Below, piece by piece: positions 1 through 8,703 of a stretch of DNA of 64,000 nt. Every line of letters starts with the position of its first letter. Within the stretch, counting starts at the first letter, position 1. The position numbers were made by a program, and so were the translations under genes. The stretch comes from JBIICI01 sp044238935 (GTDB lineage: Bacteria; Pseudomonadota; Alphaproteobacteria; Micavibrionales; Micavibrionaceae): contig JBIICI010000009.1 of NCBI GenBank assembly GCA_044238935.1, positions 19,283 to 83,282 on the forward strand, written 5' to 3'. Under the pieces are notes generated by a model. That model did not search any database. It saw nothing but the letters and a program-made list of their open reading frames with translations, and was not told the origin of the DNA.

Positions 1-3000
1 ACAAAGATGGAATATCAAAAAGCTGTAAGACAATCAAGTAAGCGCGAACGACATCGGCGCAACTGGCCTTTGTGCTATCCATGCGGGATTTAATGAAAAT
101 TGATCCCATGCGATTCACGATATTATTGGCAATTTCCGTAGCAATAATAGCGCGTTTTAGGCGATGGTTCGGAATCTTATCACCAAATCTTTCTTGAATT
201 TCCTTGGGGAAATATTGATATAACCAATCTTGTAAATAAGGGTCATCGGGAATATCACTGGACAGAATATCGCGGGTTAATAAGATTTTCGCATAGGCCT
301 GTAATGTTGACAGTTCAGGTCTGGTTAGCCCTTTTCCTTCGCGGCCACGTTTTTCGATTTCTTCTTTTTCGGGGAATGATTCCAAATGACGTTGAACGCC
401 ATGATCGCGTTCCAAATCACGAATGAAAGCGGCGTGAACGGTGAGGTTTTTAGGGGCATTCATTTGCATCAAGCTAATGCCCATTGATTGTTGATAATTA
501 TTTTTCAAAACCAATTGTGAAACCTCAGGCGTCATTTTCTCCAGCATCAAATCACGCTCAGATCGCGTGAATTTGGGGTCTGTTTTCATGATTTCATTTA
601 GCAAGATTTTAATATTGACCTCATGATCAGAACAATCAACGCCGCCTGAATTGTCAATGAAATCAGCATTCACCGCCCCACCAGCAAGCGCATATTCAAT
701 GCGCCCTTTATGCGTGACCCCTAAATTCGCGCCTTCGCCAATCGTTTTTGCTTGGACTTGGGTGGCATTTACGCGGATCATATCATTGGCTTTATCCCCC
801 ACATCGGCATGGCTTTCGGATTCGGCTTTGATATACGTTCCAATTCCGCCAAACCACAGTAAATCGACCTTGGCCTGTAACAAGGTTTTCATTAAATCCT
901 CAGGGGCAATTTGATCTTGGGTGATGGATAGTAAATCTTTGATCTCAGGGGTGAGATCTAATATTTTTGCACTGCGTTCAAAGATACGCCCGCCTTTTGA
1001 AAGAAGATCTTGATTATAAGATTCCCATCCTTTGACTTCCGAAAATAAACGTTTGCGCTCGGTAAAAGATGTCGCGCAATCGGGGTTAGGATCAATAAAA
1101 ATATGAACATGGTTGAATGCGGCCAATAAACGAATTTGATCGGATAAGATCATCCCGTTTCCAAAAACATCACCCGCCATATCCCCCACACCAATGACGG
1201 TAAAGGGTTGTGTTTGTGTATCGTGACCTTGTTCACGGAAATGACGTTTGACACATTCCCATGCCCCTTTTGCCGTAATACCCATGGCTTTGTGATCATA
1301 TCCTGCTGATCCGCCTGATGCAAAGGCATCGCCCAACCAGAAATCATATTCTGCGGAAATGCCGTTGGCAGTATCAGAAAAACTGGCTGTGCCTTTATCG
1401 GCGGCGACAACCAAATAGGGATCGTCTTGGTCATGTCGCACCACATGTTGCGGCGCAATAATTTTATCACCTTGGCGACTATCGGTAATATCCAATAGGC
1501 TGCGTATAAATATTTTGTATAAATCAATGCCTTGTTGTCTGAAAACTTGACGATCTGTGGATGGGTTTTTGACAACAAATCCCCCCTTTGCCCCCATGGG
1601 CACAATCACAGAATTTTTAACCTGCTGTGCCTTGACCAATCCCAATATTTCAGTTCTAAAATCATCGGGACGATCTGACCATCGAATGCCGCCACGGGCA
1701 ATTTCATCGTTGCGCAAATGCACGGCTTCAACATCGGGGCTATAGACAAAAATTTCACGATAGGGTTTTGGTTCAGGGATATTTTGAATAGCATGGCTAT
1801 CAAATTTCAAAGACAATACATATTGATCATGTCCGATATTTTGAACATGATCAGGAACATAATAATTGGTGCGCAATGTATTTTGTATTAAATTCAAGAG
1901 CATCCGTAAAATACGATCATGCACCAAAGACGATACAGATTTCAAAGATTCTTGAATTTTACCATCTTGTTCTTTTAATATTTCTGTGCGATTACCCGTT
2001 AGGTTAGGGTCAAAACGCTGTGTGAAATAATCGTTTAAAAGTTTTGTAATTTCAGGGTAGCTTGTGAGTGCCGTAATAATAGATTGTTTATCATACGGAT
2101 ATTGAATTTGTTTTAGATAATGCGTATAAGCACGCAAGGTCATGACTTGGCGGCCTTGTAATCCTGATAATAAAATTAAGGCATTTAATCCATCGCTTTC
2201 CAGATTCTTCTTGATAATGTCTAAAAAACCAGATTCAAACATATCTGCTTTTTTTGAATCTAAATCAATATCTTGGTTGAATGTGCGCGCTAAAAAGCGA
2301 TGCATCCAAATAATTTTCCCTTGCTTTAAGGTGATTTGATACGGTGTTTCTGATTCCACAAACAGCCCTAAATCCTTAAATATCGGCATAATATTAGCCA
2401 AAATAATCGGGCTGTCTTTGTGATACAGGCTTAAGGAGATTTTGTTTGTGGTCGGTTCGTGATGAATATCGATGCAGACGTGATCTTTGATATGAAGGAG
2501 GTTTTGAATCTGTTCAATATCGCGCAGGGCCGTTTTTGAATCATAATCGTCACGATATTGAACGGGAAAGGCGTTCGCAAAATCGGCAATAATGGTATCA
2601 ATATGATCTGCATCATAATTTTGCTCTGCCATGGCGTTATACAAAGATTCTGGCCATGTTTCCCCAGCCTTTTGTAAGGTGGATTCCAAAATATCGGCAT
2701 TTAATGCATCGATATTTTGATCCCGAATATCAACCAAATATAAAACACGGGCATAGGCAGAATCATCTAAATTTGTATAAAATTCAATATCATTAGCCTG
2801 ATAAAATTTTTGGATAATATTTTGAAAATTCATGCGCAATGTTGTGCCGTAACGGTCGCGCGGAATATAAACCATACAGGATATAAAATGGGGTAAAATA
2901 TGCTTACGGGCAAATAATGCAATCCGACGACGTTCCTGTAATGTCGCGATTGTCATTACATTGTGGCGTAAATCATCTTTTGAAATTTGTAATAATTCAT

Positions 3001-4054
3001 CACGGGGATATTTTTCTAAAATATGTTTTTGCGTTTTATAAGAATATCCACCTTCGCGGACACCTCTTTCATGAAGGGCGTGATCTATTACATATTGTGC
3101 TTTTTGGCGCAGGATTGGAATATCACTAATGCTGCGGGAATAGGTGACAGATGTAAAGAGTCCCACAAAAATTGTGACGGCATCACATTGTTTTTTTTCA
3201 TCGAAATGACGAACCAATACCGCATCCATGGGAACACGACGATGCACAACAGATTTTTTATCCAGCTTGAAAATCACAACAGGATCGGAGGTGTGTTGTA
3301 AAATATAATCAATGTCATTTGCGTTAAGGCGTTTATCCATACGTCCAGACGTCAGGGCAAAGACACCAAGATCTTTTTCAGTATCCACTGTGGATTTCTG
3401 ATTTAAAATTTGATAATGGCGCATGCCTAAGAACGTGAAATTGTCATTATACAAATAGTCCAAAAAGGCGATGGATTCTTGGGTTTCGATGTCTGTTCCA
3501 TTCTGTGCAATCGCGGTTAAATTTGTTTTCAAAAGGGACATGTGTTCTCGCATGCCTGACCAGTCTTTTGTTGTTTTGTTGATTGTGTGAATAATCAGGG
3601 GAATATCATCTTGTAATTTATGCTGGATTTCTTTTGAAATTGTGTTTTTCAGGCGCATATGCATATGGGCGCAAGCGATCCCTTTGTTATCTTCTGTAAC
3701 ACGATGCACCAATATGGCAATATACAGATCAAGACTGTTAATACGCGCGCAAATCGAATCAATATAAAAGGGCGTGTCGTATGAAATAATATCGATGATT
3801 GTGTAATCTTGGTTGATATTCTCAATCCTCAAGCAAATATCATCGGCATCTTTTGGATGATTATCATAATGGAATTGCGCAATATCCAAAACGGCCTGTT
3901 CACCCAATGCATCTAAGTCAGATAGGGGGCTGTTGTGAAATAAATTTTGTAAAAATGTAATTGGGATTGCATCTGATAAATCTGCCAGTTTTTTGAATAA
4001 ATCATGGCGTTCGTGATCTTGGGATAAGGATGGGGTTGTATCAATAGGATGCAT
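1..4054 (-). CDS. gdhB: NAD-specific glutamate dehydrogenase, large type (C-terminus outside window)
   Basis: Oxidative deamination of glutamate to 2-oxoglutarate with NAD, in the cytoplasm. The minus-strand frame stays open for 1351 codons from an ATG at 4054 to the left edge, and translation near both ends reads in the same frame. Large GDHs of this family have about 1600 residues, so roughly the last 200-250 are outside the window. The first 700 residues are the long regulatory N-terminal region. The catalytic core follows with family signatures: VEAVHLRNDEIARGGIRWSD near codon 780, then PMGAKGGFVVK, and GVGDMAGDVFGNGM around codon 960, the nucleotide-binding region. The gene is monocistronic here, with the next gene divergent. 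The Shine-Dalgarno region of the chosen start is weak; the frame is closed by a stop about 60 bases upstream, so any alternative start is close. Confidence 0.93.
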   Translation of the reverse strand, partial: MHPIDTTPSLSQDHERHDLFKKLADLSDAIPITFLQNLFHNSPLSDLDALGEQAVLDIAQFHYDNHPKDADDICLRIENINQDYTIIDIISYDTPFYIDSICARINSLDLYIAILVHRVTEDNKGIACAHMHMRLKNTISKEIQHKLQDDIPLIIHTINKTTKDWSGMREHMSLLKTNLTAIAQNGTDIETQESIAFLDYLYNDNFTFLGMRHYQILNQKSTVDTEKDLGVFALTSGRMDKRLNANDIDYILQHTSDPVVIFKLDKKSVVHRRVPMDAVLVRHFDEKKQCDAVTIFVGLFTSVTYSRSISDIPILRQKAQYVIDHALHERGVREGGYSYKTQKHILEKYPRDELLQISKDDLRHNVMTIATLQERRRIALFARKHILPHFISCMVYIPRDRYGTTLRMNFQNIIQKFYQANDIEFYTNLDDSAYARVLYLVDIRDQNIDALNADILESTLQKAGETWPESLYNAMAEQNYDADHIDTIIADFANAFPVQYRDDYDSKTALRDIEQIQNLLHIKDHVCIDIHHEPTTNKISLSLYHKDSPIILANIMPIFKDLGLFVESETPYQITLKQGKIIWMHRFLARTFNQDIDLDSKKADMFESGFLDIIKKNLESDGLNALILLSGLQGRQVMTLRAYTHYLKQIQYPYDKQSIITALTSYPEITKLLNDYFTQRFDPNLTGNRTEILKEQDGKIQESLKSVSSLVHDRILRMLLNLIQNTLRTNYYVPDHVQNIGHDQYVLSLKFDSHAIQNIPEPKPYREIFVYSPDVEAVHLRNDEIARGGIRWSDRPDDFRTEILGLVKAQQVKNSVIVPMGAKGGFVVKNPSTDRQVFRQQGIDLYKIFIRSLLDITDSRQGDKIIAPQHVVRHDQDDPYLVVAADKGTASFSDTANGISAEYDFWLGDAFASGGSAGYDHKAMGITAKGAWECVKRHFREQGHDTQTQPFTVIGVGDMAGDVFGNGMILSDQIRLLAAFNHVHIFIDPNPDCATSFTERKRLFSEVKGWESYNQDLLSKGGRIFERSAKILDLTPEIKDLLSITQDQIAPEDLMKTLLQAKVDLLWFGGIGTYIKAESESHADVGDKANDMIRVNATQVQAKTIGEGANLGVTHKGRIEYALAGGAVNADFIDNSGGVDCSDHEVNIKILLNEIMKTDPKFTRSERDLMLEKMTPEVSQLVLKNNYQQSMGISLMQMNAPKNLTVHAAFIRDLERDHGVQRHLESFPEKEEIEKRGREGKGLTRPELSTLQAYAKILLTRDILSSDIPDDPYLQDWLYQYFPKEIQERFGDKIPNHRLKRAIIATEIANNIVNRMGSIFIKSRMDSTKASCADVVRAYLIVLQLFDIPSL

Positions 4055-4135
4055 AAATATCCAGAATTGTAAAAGAAGGTTGGTGTTGCGGTTAAGATAA
4101 TGTCTTTGGTGCTCTTATACAAGATCCTTATTATA

Positions 4136-4165
4136 TTGCACGGCACATAAATTTTTCTTTAAAAT
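4136..4165 (+). promoter_or_regulatory. sigma-70-like promoter upstream of small ORF
   Basis: TTGCAC at 4136-4141 and TAAAAT at 4160-4165 with an 18-base spacer. It lies in the 166-base gap between the divergent glutamate dehydrogenase start and the small ORF at 4221 and would give a leader of about 50 bases. This is a match by eye only. Confidence 0.4.
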
Positions 4166-4220
4166 AGATTGGATTTTCTATATTATTATCCTATTAATTT
4201 TCTCATAGGGGAGGAATGCT

Positions 4221-4499
4221 GTGTTTGAAATACAAAATATACAAAATATACAAAATTTGGATATAGGGAGTAATTTCAGAAATCAGTTAGATTTTCCAGA
4301 AACACTAAATAATGTTGCTGTCGCTTATCATACGCAGCAAACGAGCACGAAATTACAGCAAGAGCTTAATAAAATGGCATATTTAAATTGTGGGAATATT
4401 CAATTTAACCCCATACCTGAATTTGCTTCTAACCCGCCTTCATTTGATCATGTATCGTCTTTGTTAATAAATCGGATTAGAGGAAATTCACTAGGCTAA
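4221..4499 (+). CDS. small hypothetical protein
   Basis: A 92-residue frame starting with GTG, preceded by a good GGGGAGG ribosome site ending six bases upstream and by a plausible promoter at 4136-4165. The N-terminus has a short tandem repeat of Ile-Gln-Asn from repeated ACAAAATAT units. There is no signal peptide, membrane segment or recognisable domain. Its last 23 bases overlap the 3' end of flgL on the other strand. I do not recognise a family. The ribosome site and promoter support a real gene, the overlap argues mildly against it. Confidence 0.45.
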   Translation: MFEIQNIQNIQNLDIGSNFRNQLDFPETLNNVAVAYHTQQTSTKLQQELNKMAYLNCGNIQFNPIPEFASNPPSFDHVSSLLINRIRGNSLG

Positions 4500-5565
4500 G
4501 CCCTCTGGCAATCGATGCCACGCGATATGTGGCCTCTAAGGAGTTCCGTAACTGATTTAATTCAATGGCGGTTTGTTCAATATTGGCGTCTTCATTATCT
4601 GCGATAATATTTTTATAGGTATTTTGTAAATAGGTATGGTCTTCTTCGATTGTATCAATACTGACTTGTACTTGGGCGACATCAAAACTGATCGTCTCTA
4701 ACTTTTCTAATCCGGCATTTAACCGTTTTGATAGATCTCCCCACAATTTAAAGAAATTCTCTTTCTTCTCCGTTGCTGTTGTTCCCGGTGCAAACGTCCC
4801 TGCTGGGGGGGGGAGGACATTGCCATCAGCATCTTTTTGTTCCGTATAAAAAACATTATCCAATTGCGCAGACAGATTTTTCATTAAACCTGTTACCTTT
4901 AAAACCTCTTTGAATCCGTCTTGGTTGGCTAAGACAGTGTAATCCAAATCGGTTTTTTCATCAACACGGACGGAAATTTTTTGTGCTGTTCCGCCGCTTA
5001 AAACGCTGCTATATTCTAATGTTGTATCCAGCGTATTGCCATAATTTTCGATGAGTTGATCGGTGGATATATTGCCATCAATCCATTCTGAAATTTGGAA
5101 TGTAAATTCTGTATCAACAAGACCTTTATTTTCAATGGGCTTTGTATCAGATGCGCCCCCTGCGAATAAATAGCGTTCGCCATCTTTTACATTTAACAAA
5201 TCAACCATGTAATTATAGGCATTTTCAGCAAGGCGCTGCACACCATTCAGATCAATATTGCCTTCTTTTTTTTCTTTGACCAGATAATCATTCACATTTT
5301 GGGCTTGATCTTTAAATTGATCAATCGCGTGATTCATTAATGTTAAGCGACGTTGTGCCGTGCTGATGTTAAATTTATAGCTATCCAGTTCCACCAACGC
5401 TGTTCTTGATTGCAAGGCAGGCATAAAGCTTTGCCCCATATCTTGGATATTATCATATAGCTTGCCTGTGGATAATTGCCGTTGGGCGGTTGTAAATCGG
5501 GTGCTGGATTCTTGTAACCAGCGTAGCTGTTCTGCGGCTTGACCTGAGGAAGAAACGCGTGTCAT
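4477..5565 (-). CDS. flgL: flagellar hook-associated protein 3 (hook-filament junction)
   Basis: FlgL, 362 residues, forms with FlgK the junction between flagellar hook and filament and is exported by the flagellar type III apparatus, so it has no cleaved signal. The flagellin-like N-terminal helix contains Arg-Gln-Leu-Ser-Thr-Gly-Lys near residue 30. The matching C-terminal helix has the asparagine/leucine-rich segment around LRNSLEATYRVASIARGLSL at the very end. It lies 23 bases downstream of flgK in the same direction, with AAAGGAG as ribosome site, so the two are an operon. It is somewhat longer than the enterobacterial protein of about 317 residues. Confidence 0.93.
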   Translation of the reverse strand: MTRVSSSGQAAEQLRWLQESSTRFTTAQRQLSTGKLYDNIQDMGQSFMPALQSRTALVELDSYKFNISTAQRRLTLMNHAIDQFKDQAQNVNDYLVKEKKEGNIDLNGVQRLAENAYNYMVDLLNVKDGERYLFAGGASDTKPIENKGLVDTEFTFQISEWIDGNISTDQLIENYGNTLDTTLEYSSVLSGGTAQKISVRVDEKTDLDYTVLANQDGFKEVLKVTGLMKNLSAQLDNVFYTEQKDADGNVLPPPAGTFAPGTTATEKKENFFKLWGDLSKRLNAGLEKLETISFDVAQVQVSIDTIEEDHTYLQNTYKNIIADNEDANIEQTAIELNQLRNSLEATYRVASIARGLSLVNFL

Positions 5566-5588
5566 TTTTGTGATACTCCTTTAAATCT

Positions 5589-7946
5589 TTATAAAATCGT
5601 ATTTAATAATTCTTGTAACATTTCATCAATGGCATTCATTGTTCGTGCTGCGGCTGAATAGGCGGTTTGAACAATAATTAAATTTGAAAGCTCCTCATCA
5701 ATATTCACACCCGATTCATCGGAGAGTCTTTTGTTAAGTAAGTTTCCTAAGCTAGTGACATCTTCTTCACGGGATTTCGTGAGGTTTAGTTCTGTGGCTT
5801 GTTGGTTTAAAATACCTTGGGTGAAGCTGATTATGCTGTTATTGGAATCGACGCCTAATTCTAAACTGACGGATGCGCCCAAATTACTGGTTCTGAAATC
5901 CCCGATTGATCCTGTATCACCATATCGAACATTTTGAATCGGAGATGATGCGCCAAACAGAGATTTTAAGATTGTGTCGCCATCATTCACGCCTGTATTT
6001 GTTGATCCTGTCGATGTAAATGGCCCCCCTGTGATTTTCAGGTCGCCCCCAAAATCCAATGTTCCATCATTATTTAAATCTGTTCCGGGGCGAATATTCA
6101 AAGTCCCTGTGACGCCACCAATTGTCACGCCTGTTGTGCTTAATCCTTTTACGGCACGAATTTTGGTGAGTAAATCCGTTTCCGTATCACCAGATTCAAT
6201 ACTGATACGCGTAGGCGTATTAAGCCCCACGGCAATATCAAAATACGGATCCGTCGCGGCATAGCTGCCTGATTTCAAACCAATGAAGTTTAGATCTTCT
6301 TCGCCAATGGTTGCAACCCCTGTGGGGCGGCTGATGGCAATGTTTGTACGGCTATCTAAACGTAACTCACCATTAATCCCTTTTGAGGCACGAAAGCTAT
6401 AATTCGCATTATCGGCAGGGATAATATTCGCGGTATCAGCGGCTTCGTTAATCAGATCGACAATTTGATCCAAGGCATTGGCAATTGTCCCCGTGGCATT
6501 GTAATTCGCAGCACCAATCGCCCGTGCGTTTGAAAGGTCAATATCTAAATTTATATTCGGCACTGTTCCTCCATTACCAATGGTCACCCGAAAAATATTT
6601 GTAGCTGGCAAAGCGTTAAAGCTGCTTGCGGGGGCACTGGTGATGGTGCTGGTGATGCTTTGTAAATTTCTGTATCCCGTCACTGTATTTGTACTAAATA
6701 ACCCCAAACGTGTTTGTAAATCATCGGTTGTGGGGAGTGTTAAATCAATGCTGCCTTCAATTTTCTGAAATTGCGTATCGCCCAACGCAAATTCACTGAT
6801 ACGACGTAAGACTTCGTTTGATCCTTTTTGAACGGTTTCGCCATAGGTTCCTGATCTCAGTAACGTTGGATCATCAACGACCGTACTATTCAATTGAATA
6901 TCATTTGAAAATCCAACATAGGGCACGGGTGTTTTTGTGGTGGGGTTAGGGGCTGTATTCGCAGGGATGTTTCCGGCGGAATTTGTGAATAATTTCAACC
7001 CTTGGGCATCAAAACGCATGGCCATTTTATGTACCATTTCATCCAATTGCGCATGTTGTGTGGGCAAAGTTTTATCGCGCAAGGCAAACAATGCCCCCAA
7101 TTTGCCGCCTAAATCTTGGGAGGCAACATCCTGTGCCCCTTGGTTTACATTGGGGTCTCCGCCTAAATATAATCCTGCGGCACTATCGGGATAGGTACTA
7201 TTGGCATCGATGGGGGTTGGTTTGAAAAAAACAGGATTAACACGCTCTGAAACCAGCTCTGATCCTTGTTTTGTTTGAACAACCAATACATTGTCGCCGC
7301 GACGAAAAAAGGAAATATCGACCAATTTTGCCAATTCTTTAACAGCCTGATCCCTCGAATCTTCCGCTTCACCCACAGGTCGATTGAGGTTTGATGCGCT
7401 TTGAATTGTTTTATTTAAGGTGGCTATTTTTTCTGTTAATTGATTAATTTGGTTAACAGCATTTTCAATTTCGCCCTGCGCCTCATTACGCAAATCAATA
7501 TATAAGTTCGCTAAATCATTGATTTTCTTGACTGTACCCCCTGCGCGATCTAGGGTTTGACGTAGCAAGATTGTATTATCAGGGGAGTCTGAGAGAACAG
7601 CAAAACTATCACGCAATCGCCCAATTTCAGAAGCGATAGAGCGTTCATCATCTGTTTTACCATGAAAGGCGCTGACGCGTTCTAAATATCGCGTTTGCGT
7701 GGTTAAAAATTCACCATCACTGACTTGTGACCAATATTGCCCTTGTAAAAATGTATCAACTTTTCGAAAAATTGTTTCTGAGAACGCGCCTGCGGAAACA
7801 CCGTCAACGGCACGGGATGATTGCGGCGCAATCTTGCGCGTGTACCCTTCGGTTTGTACGTTAGCAACGTTTCCAGAAATCACGTTAATGCTGTTTTGCG
7901 CAACGCGTAATCCAGATAAAGCATTATTTAAGGCGCCAACACTCAT
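5589..7946 (-). CDS. flgK: flagellar hook-associated protein 1
   Basis: FlgK, 785 residues from the ATG at 7946 (a TTG three codons upstream is possible but less likely). The N-terminal flagellar rod/hook motif ALSGLRVAQNSINVISGNVA at residues 8-27 and a C-terminal helix with VQTAYSAAARTMNAIDEMLQ are diagnostic. The long variable middle is rich in Thr, Asn and Gly, as expected for the exposed domain, and makes the protein longer than the typical 550 residues. First gene of the flgK-flgL unit; cheZ is divergent 110-165 bases away, so the short gap probably holds promoters for both directions. Confidence 0.94.
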   Translation of the reverse strand: MSVGALNNALSGLRVAQNSINVISGNVANVQTEGYTRKIAPQSSRAVDGVSAGAFSETIFRKVDTFLQGQYWSQVSDGEFLTTQTRYLERVSAFHGKTDDERSIASEIGRLRDSFAVLSDSPDNTILLRQTLDRAGGTVKKINDLANLYIDLRNEAQGEIENAVNQINQLTEKIATLNKTIQSASNLNRPVGEAEDSRDQAVKELAKLVDISFFRRGDNVLVVQTKQGSELVSERVNPVFFKPTPIDANSTYPDSAAGLYLGGDPNVNQGAQDVASQDLGGKLGALFALRDKTLPTQHAQLDEMVHKMAMRFDAQGLKLFTNSAGNIPANTAPNPTTKTPVPYVGFSNDIQLNSTVVDDPTLLRSGTYGETVQKGSNEVLRRISEFALGDTQFQKIEGSIDLTLPTTDDLQTRLGLFSTNTVTGYRNLQSITSTITSAPASSFNALPATNIFRVTIGNGGTVPNINLDIDLSNARAIGAANYNATGTIANALDQIVDLINEAADTANIIPADNANYSFRASKGINGELRLDSRTNIAISRPTGVATIGEEDLNFIGLKSGSYAATDPYFDIAVGLNTPTRISIESGDTETDLLTKIRAVKGLSTTGVTIGGVTGTLNIRPGTDLNNDGTLDFGGDLKITGGPFTSTGSTNTGVNDGDTILKSLFGASSPIQNVRYGDTGSIGDFRTSNLGASVSLELGVDSNNSIISFTQGILNQQATELNLTKSREEDVTSLGNLLNKRLSDESGVNIDEELSNLIIVQTAYSAAARTMNAIDEMLQELLNTIL

Positions 7947-8056
7947 GTTTTTCAAGCAAATCTTTGTTGAAGGGTTATTGTTCTGGTTTGTCTTTGCAAA
8001 AACAGTGCCAAAATGGTTGATGTTTTAAAATTCATCAGAGGTGCATATTTAACCAT

Positions 8057-8701
8057 TTGATTAACTTTTTTTCGTACAATTGGGATAAATTTAAGCTTTA
8101 CGAAAATGCAATGAAAAATATGGAAACATCTGAAGAGTTTTATCTCAATAAGTTAACGCAATTGGAAATATTTATTGCGCGGCGTTTTGATGAAATTTCA
8201 ATGGAAATCAATGCAACATCACAATTGGTCTCAATGGCTGAGGATGGTGTTGAAAATCGATTTGCGGAAATGCTGACCTCTTTGCAATCCATTGCATGGC
8301 ATGCTGATGGGACATCCCCTGCGAATACAGGGGTGGAGCTGGATAGTATTATCAAAGTGACTGAAGATGCTGCCAATACAATTATGGATTCAGCGGATGT
8401 TATTGAGAAGACGCTGGATCAGCTATTGATAAATAATCCTAAGATTCGTGAAACAACATTTTATAAAACAATCACCGAGCATTTACAAAATATTGTGCTG
8501 GCTTGTTCATTCCAAGATATTACCAGCCAGCGTGTGACCAAAACACTTGAAGGGCTTCATTCAATGGAGGAGATGTTGGAGGATACACTTGGGAAAATTG
8601 GAATTACAATGCCTGAGAAACATAAGCTAGAGGCAGAAATTCCGTCTAGTCTCAATGGTCTTGTGTCTTCTCAAGCTGATATTGATTCGCTTTTTGATTG
8701 A
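8057..8701 (+). CDS. cheZ: protein phosphatase CheZ
   Basis: CheZ dephosphorylates CheY-P in chemotaxis. The protein is mostly helical. Around residues 150-158 it carries CSFQDITSQR, matching the conserved phosphatase segment (acidic Asp plus Gln) of CheZ. It ends in SQADIDSLFD, the short C-terminal helix that docks on CheY. The frame opens with TTG at 8057, but the ATG at 8111 (MKNMETS) could be the real start, giving 196 residues; neither has a strong ribosome site (AGAGGTG lies 13 bases before the TTG). It stands next to flgK/flgL and convergent with a hybrid histidine kinase. Confidence 0.85.
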   Translation: MINFFSYNWDKFKLYENAMKNMETSEEFYLNKLTQLEIFIARRFDEISMEINATSQLVSMAEDGVENRFAEMLTSLQSIAWHADGTSPANTGVELDSIIKVTEDAANTIMDSADVIEKTLDQLLINNPKIRETTFYKTITEHLQNIVLACSFQDITSQRVTKTLEGLHSMEEMLEDTLGKIGITMPEKHKLEAEIPSSLNGLVSSQADIDSLFD

Positions 8702-8703
8702 GA

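Noticed and set aside
1150..1803. Several 60-150 codon frames within the first 4 kb
   Set aside because: All lie in other frames of the glutamate dehydrogenase gene, which is open through the left edge and has strong family motifs.
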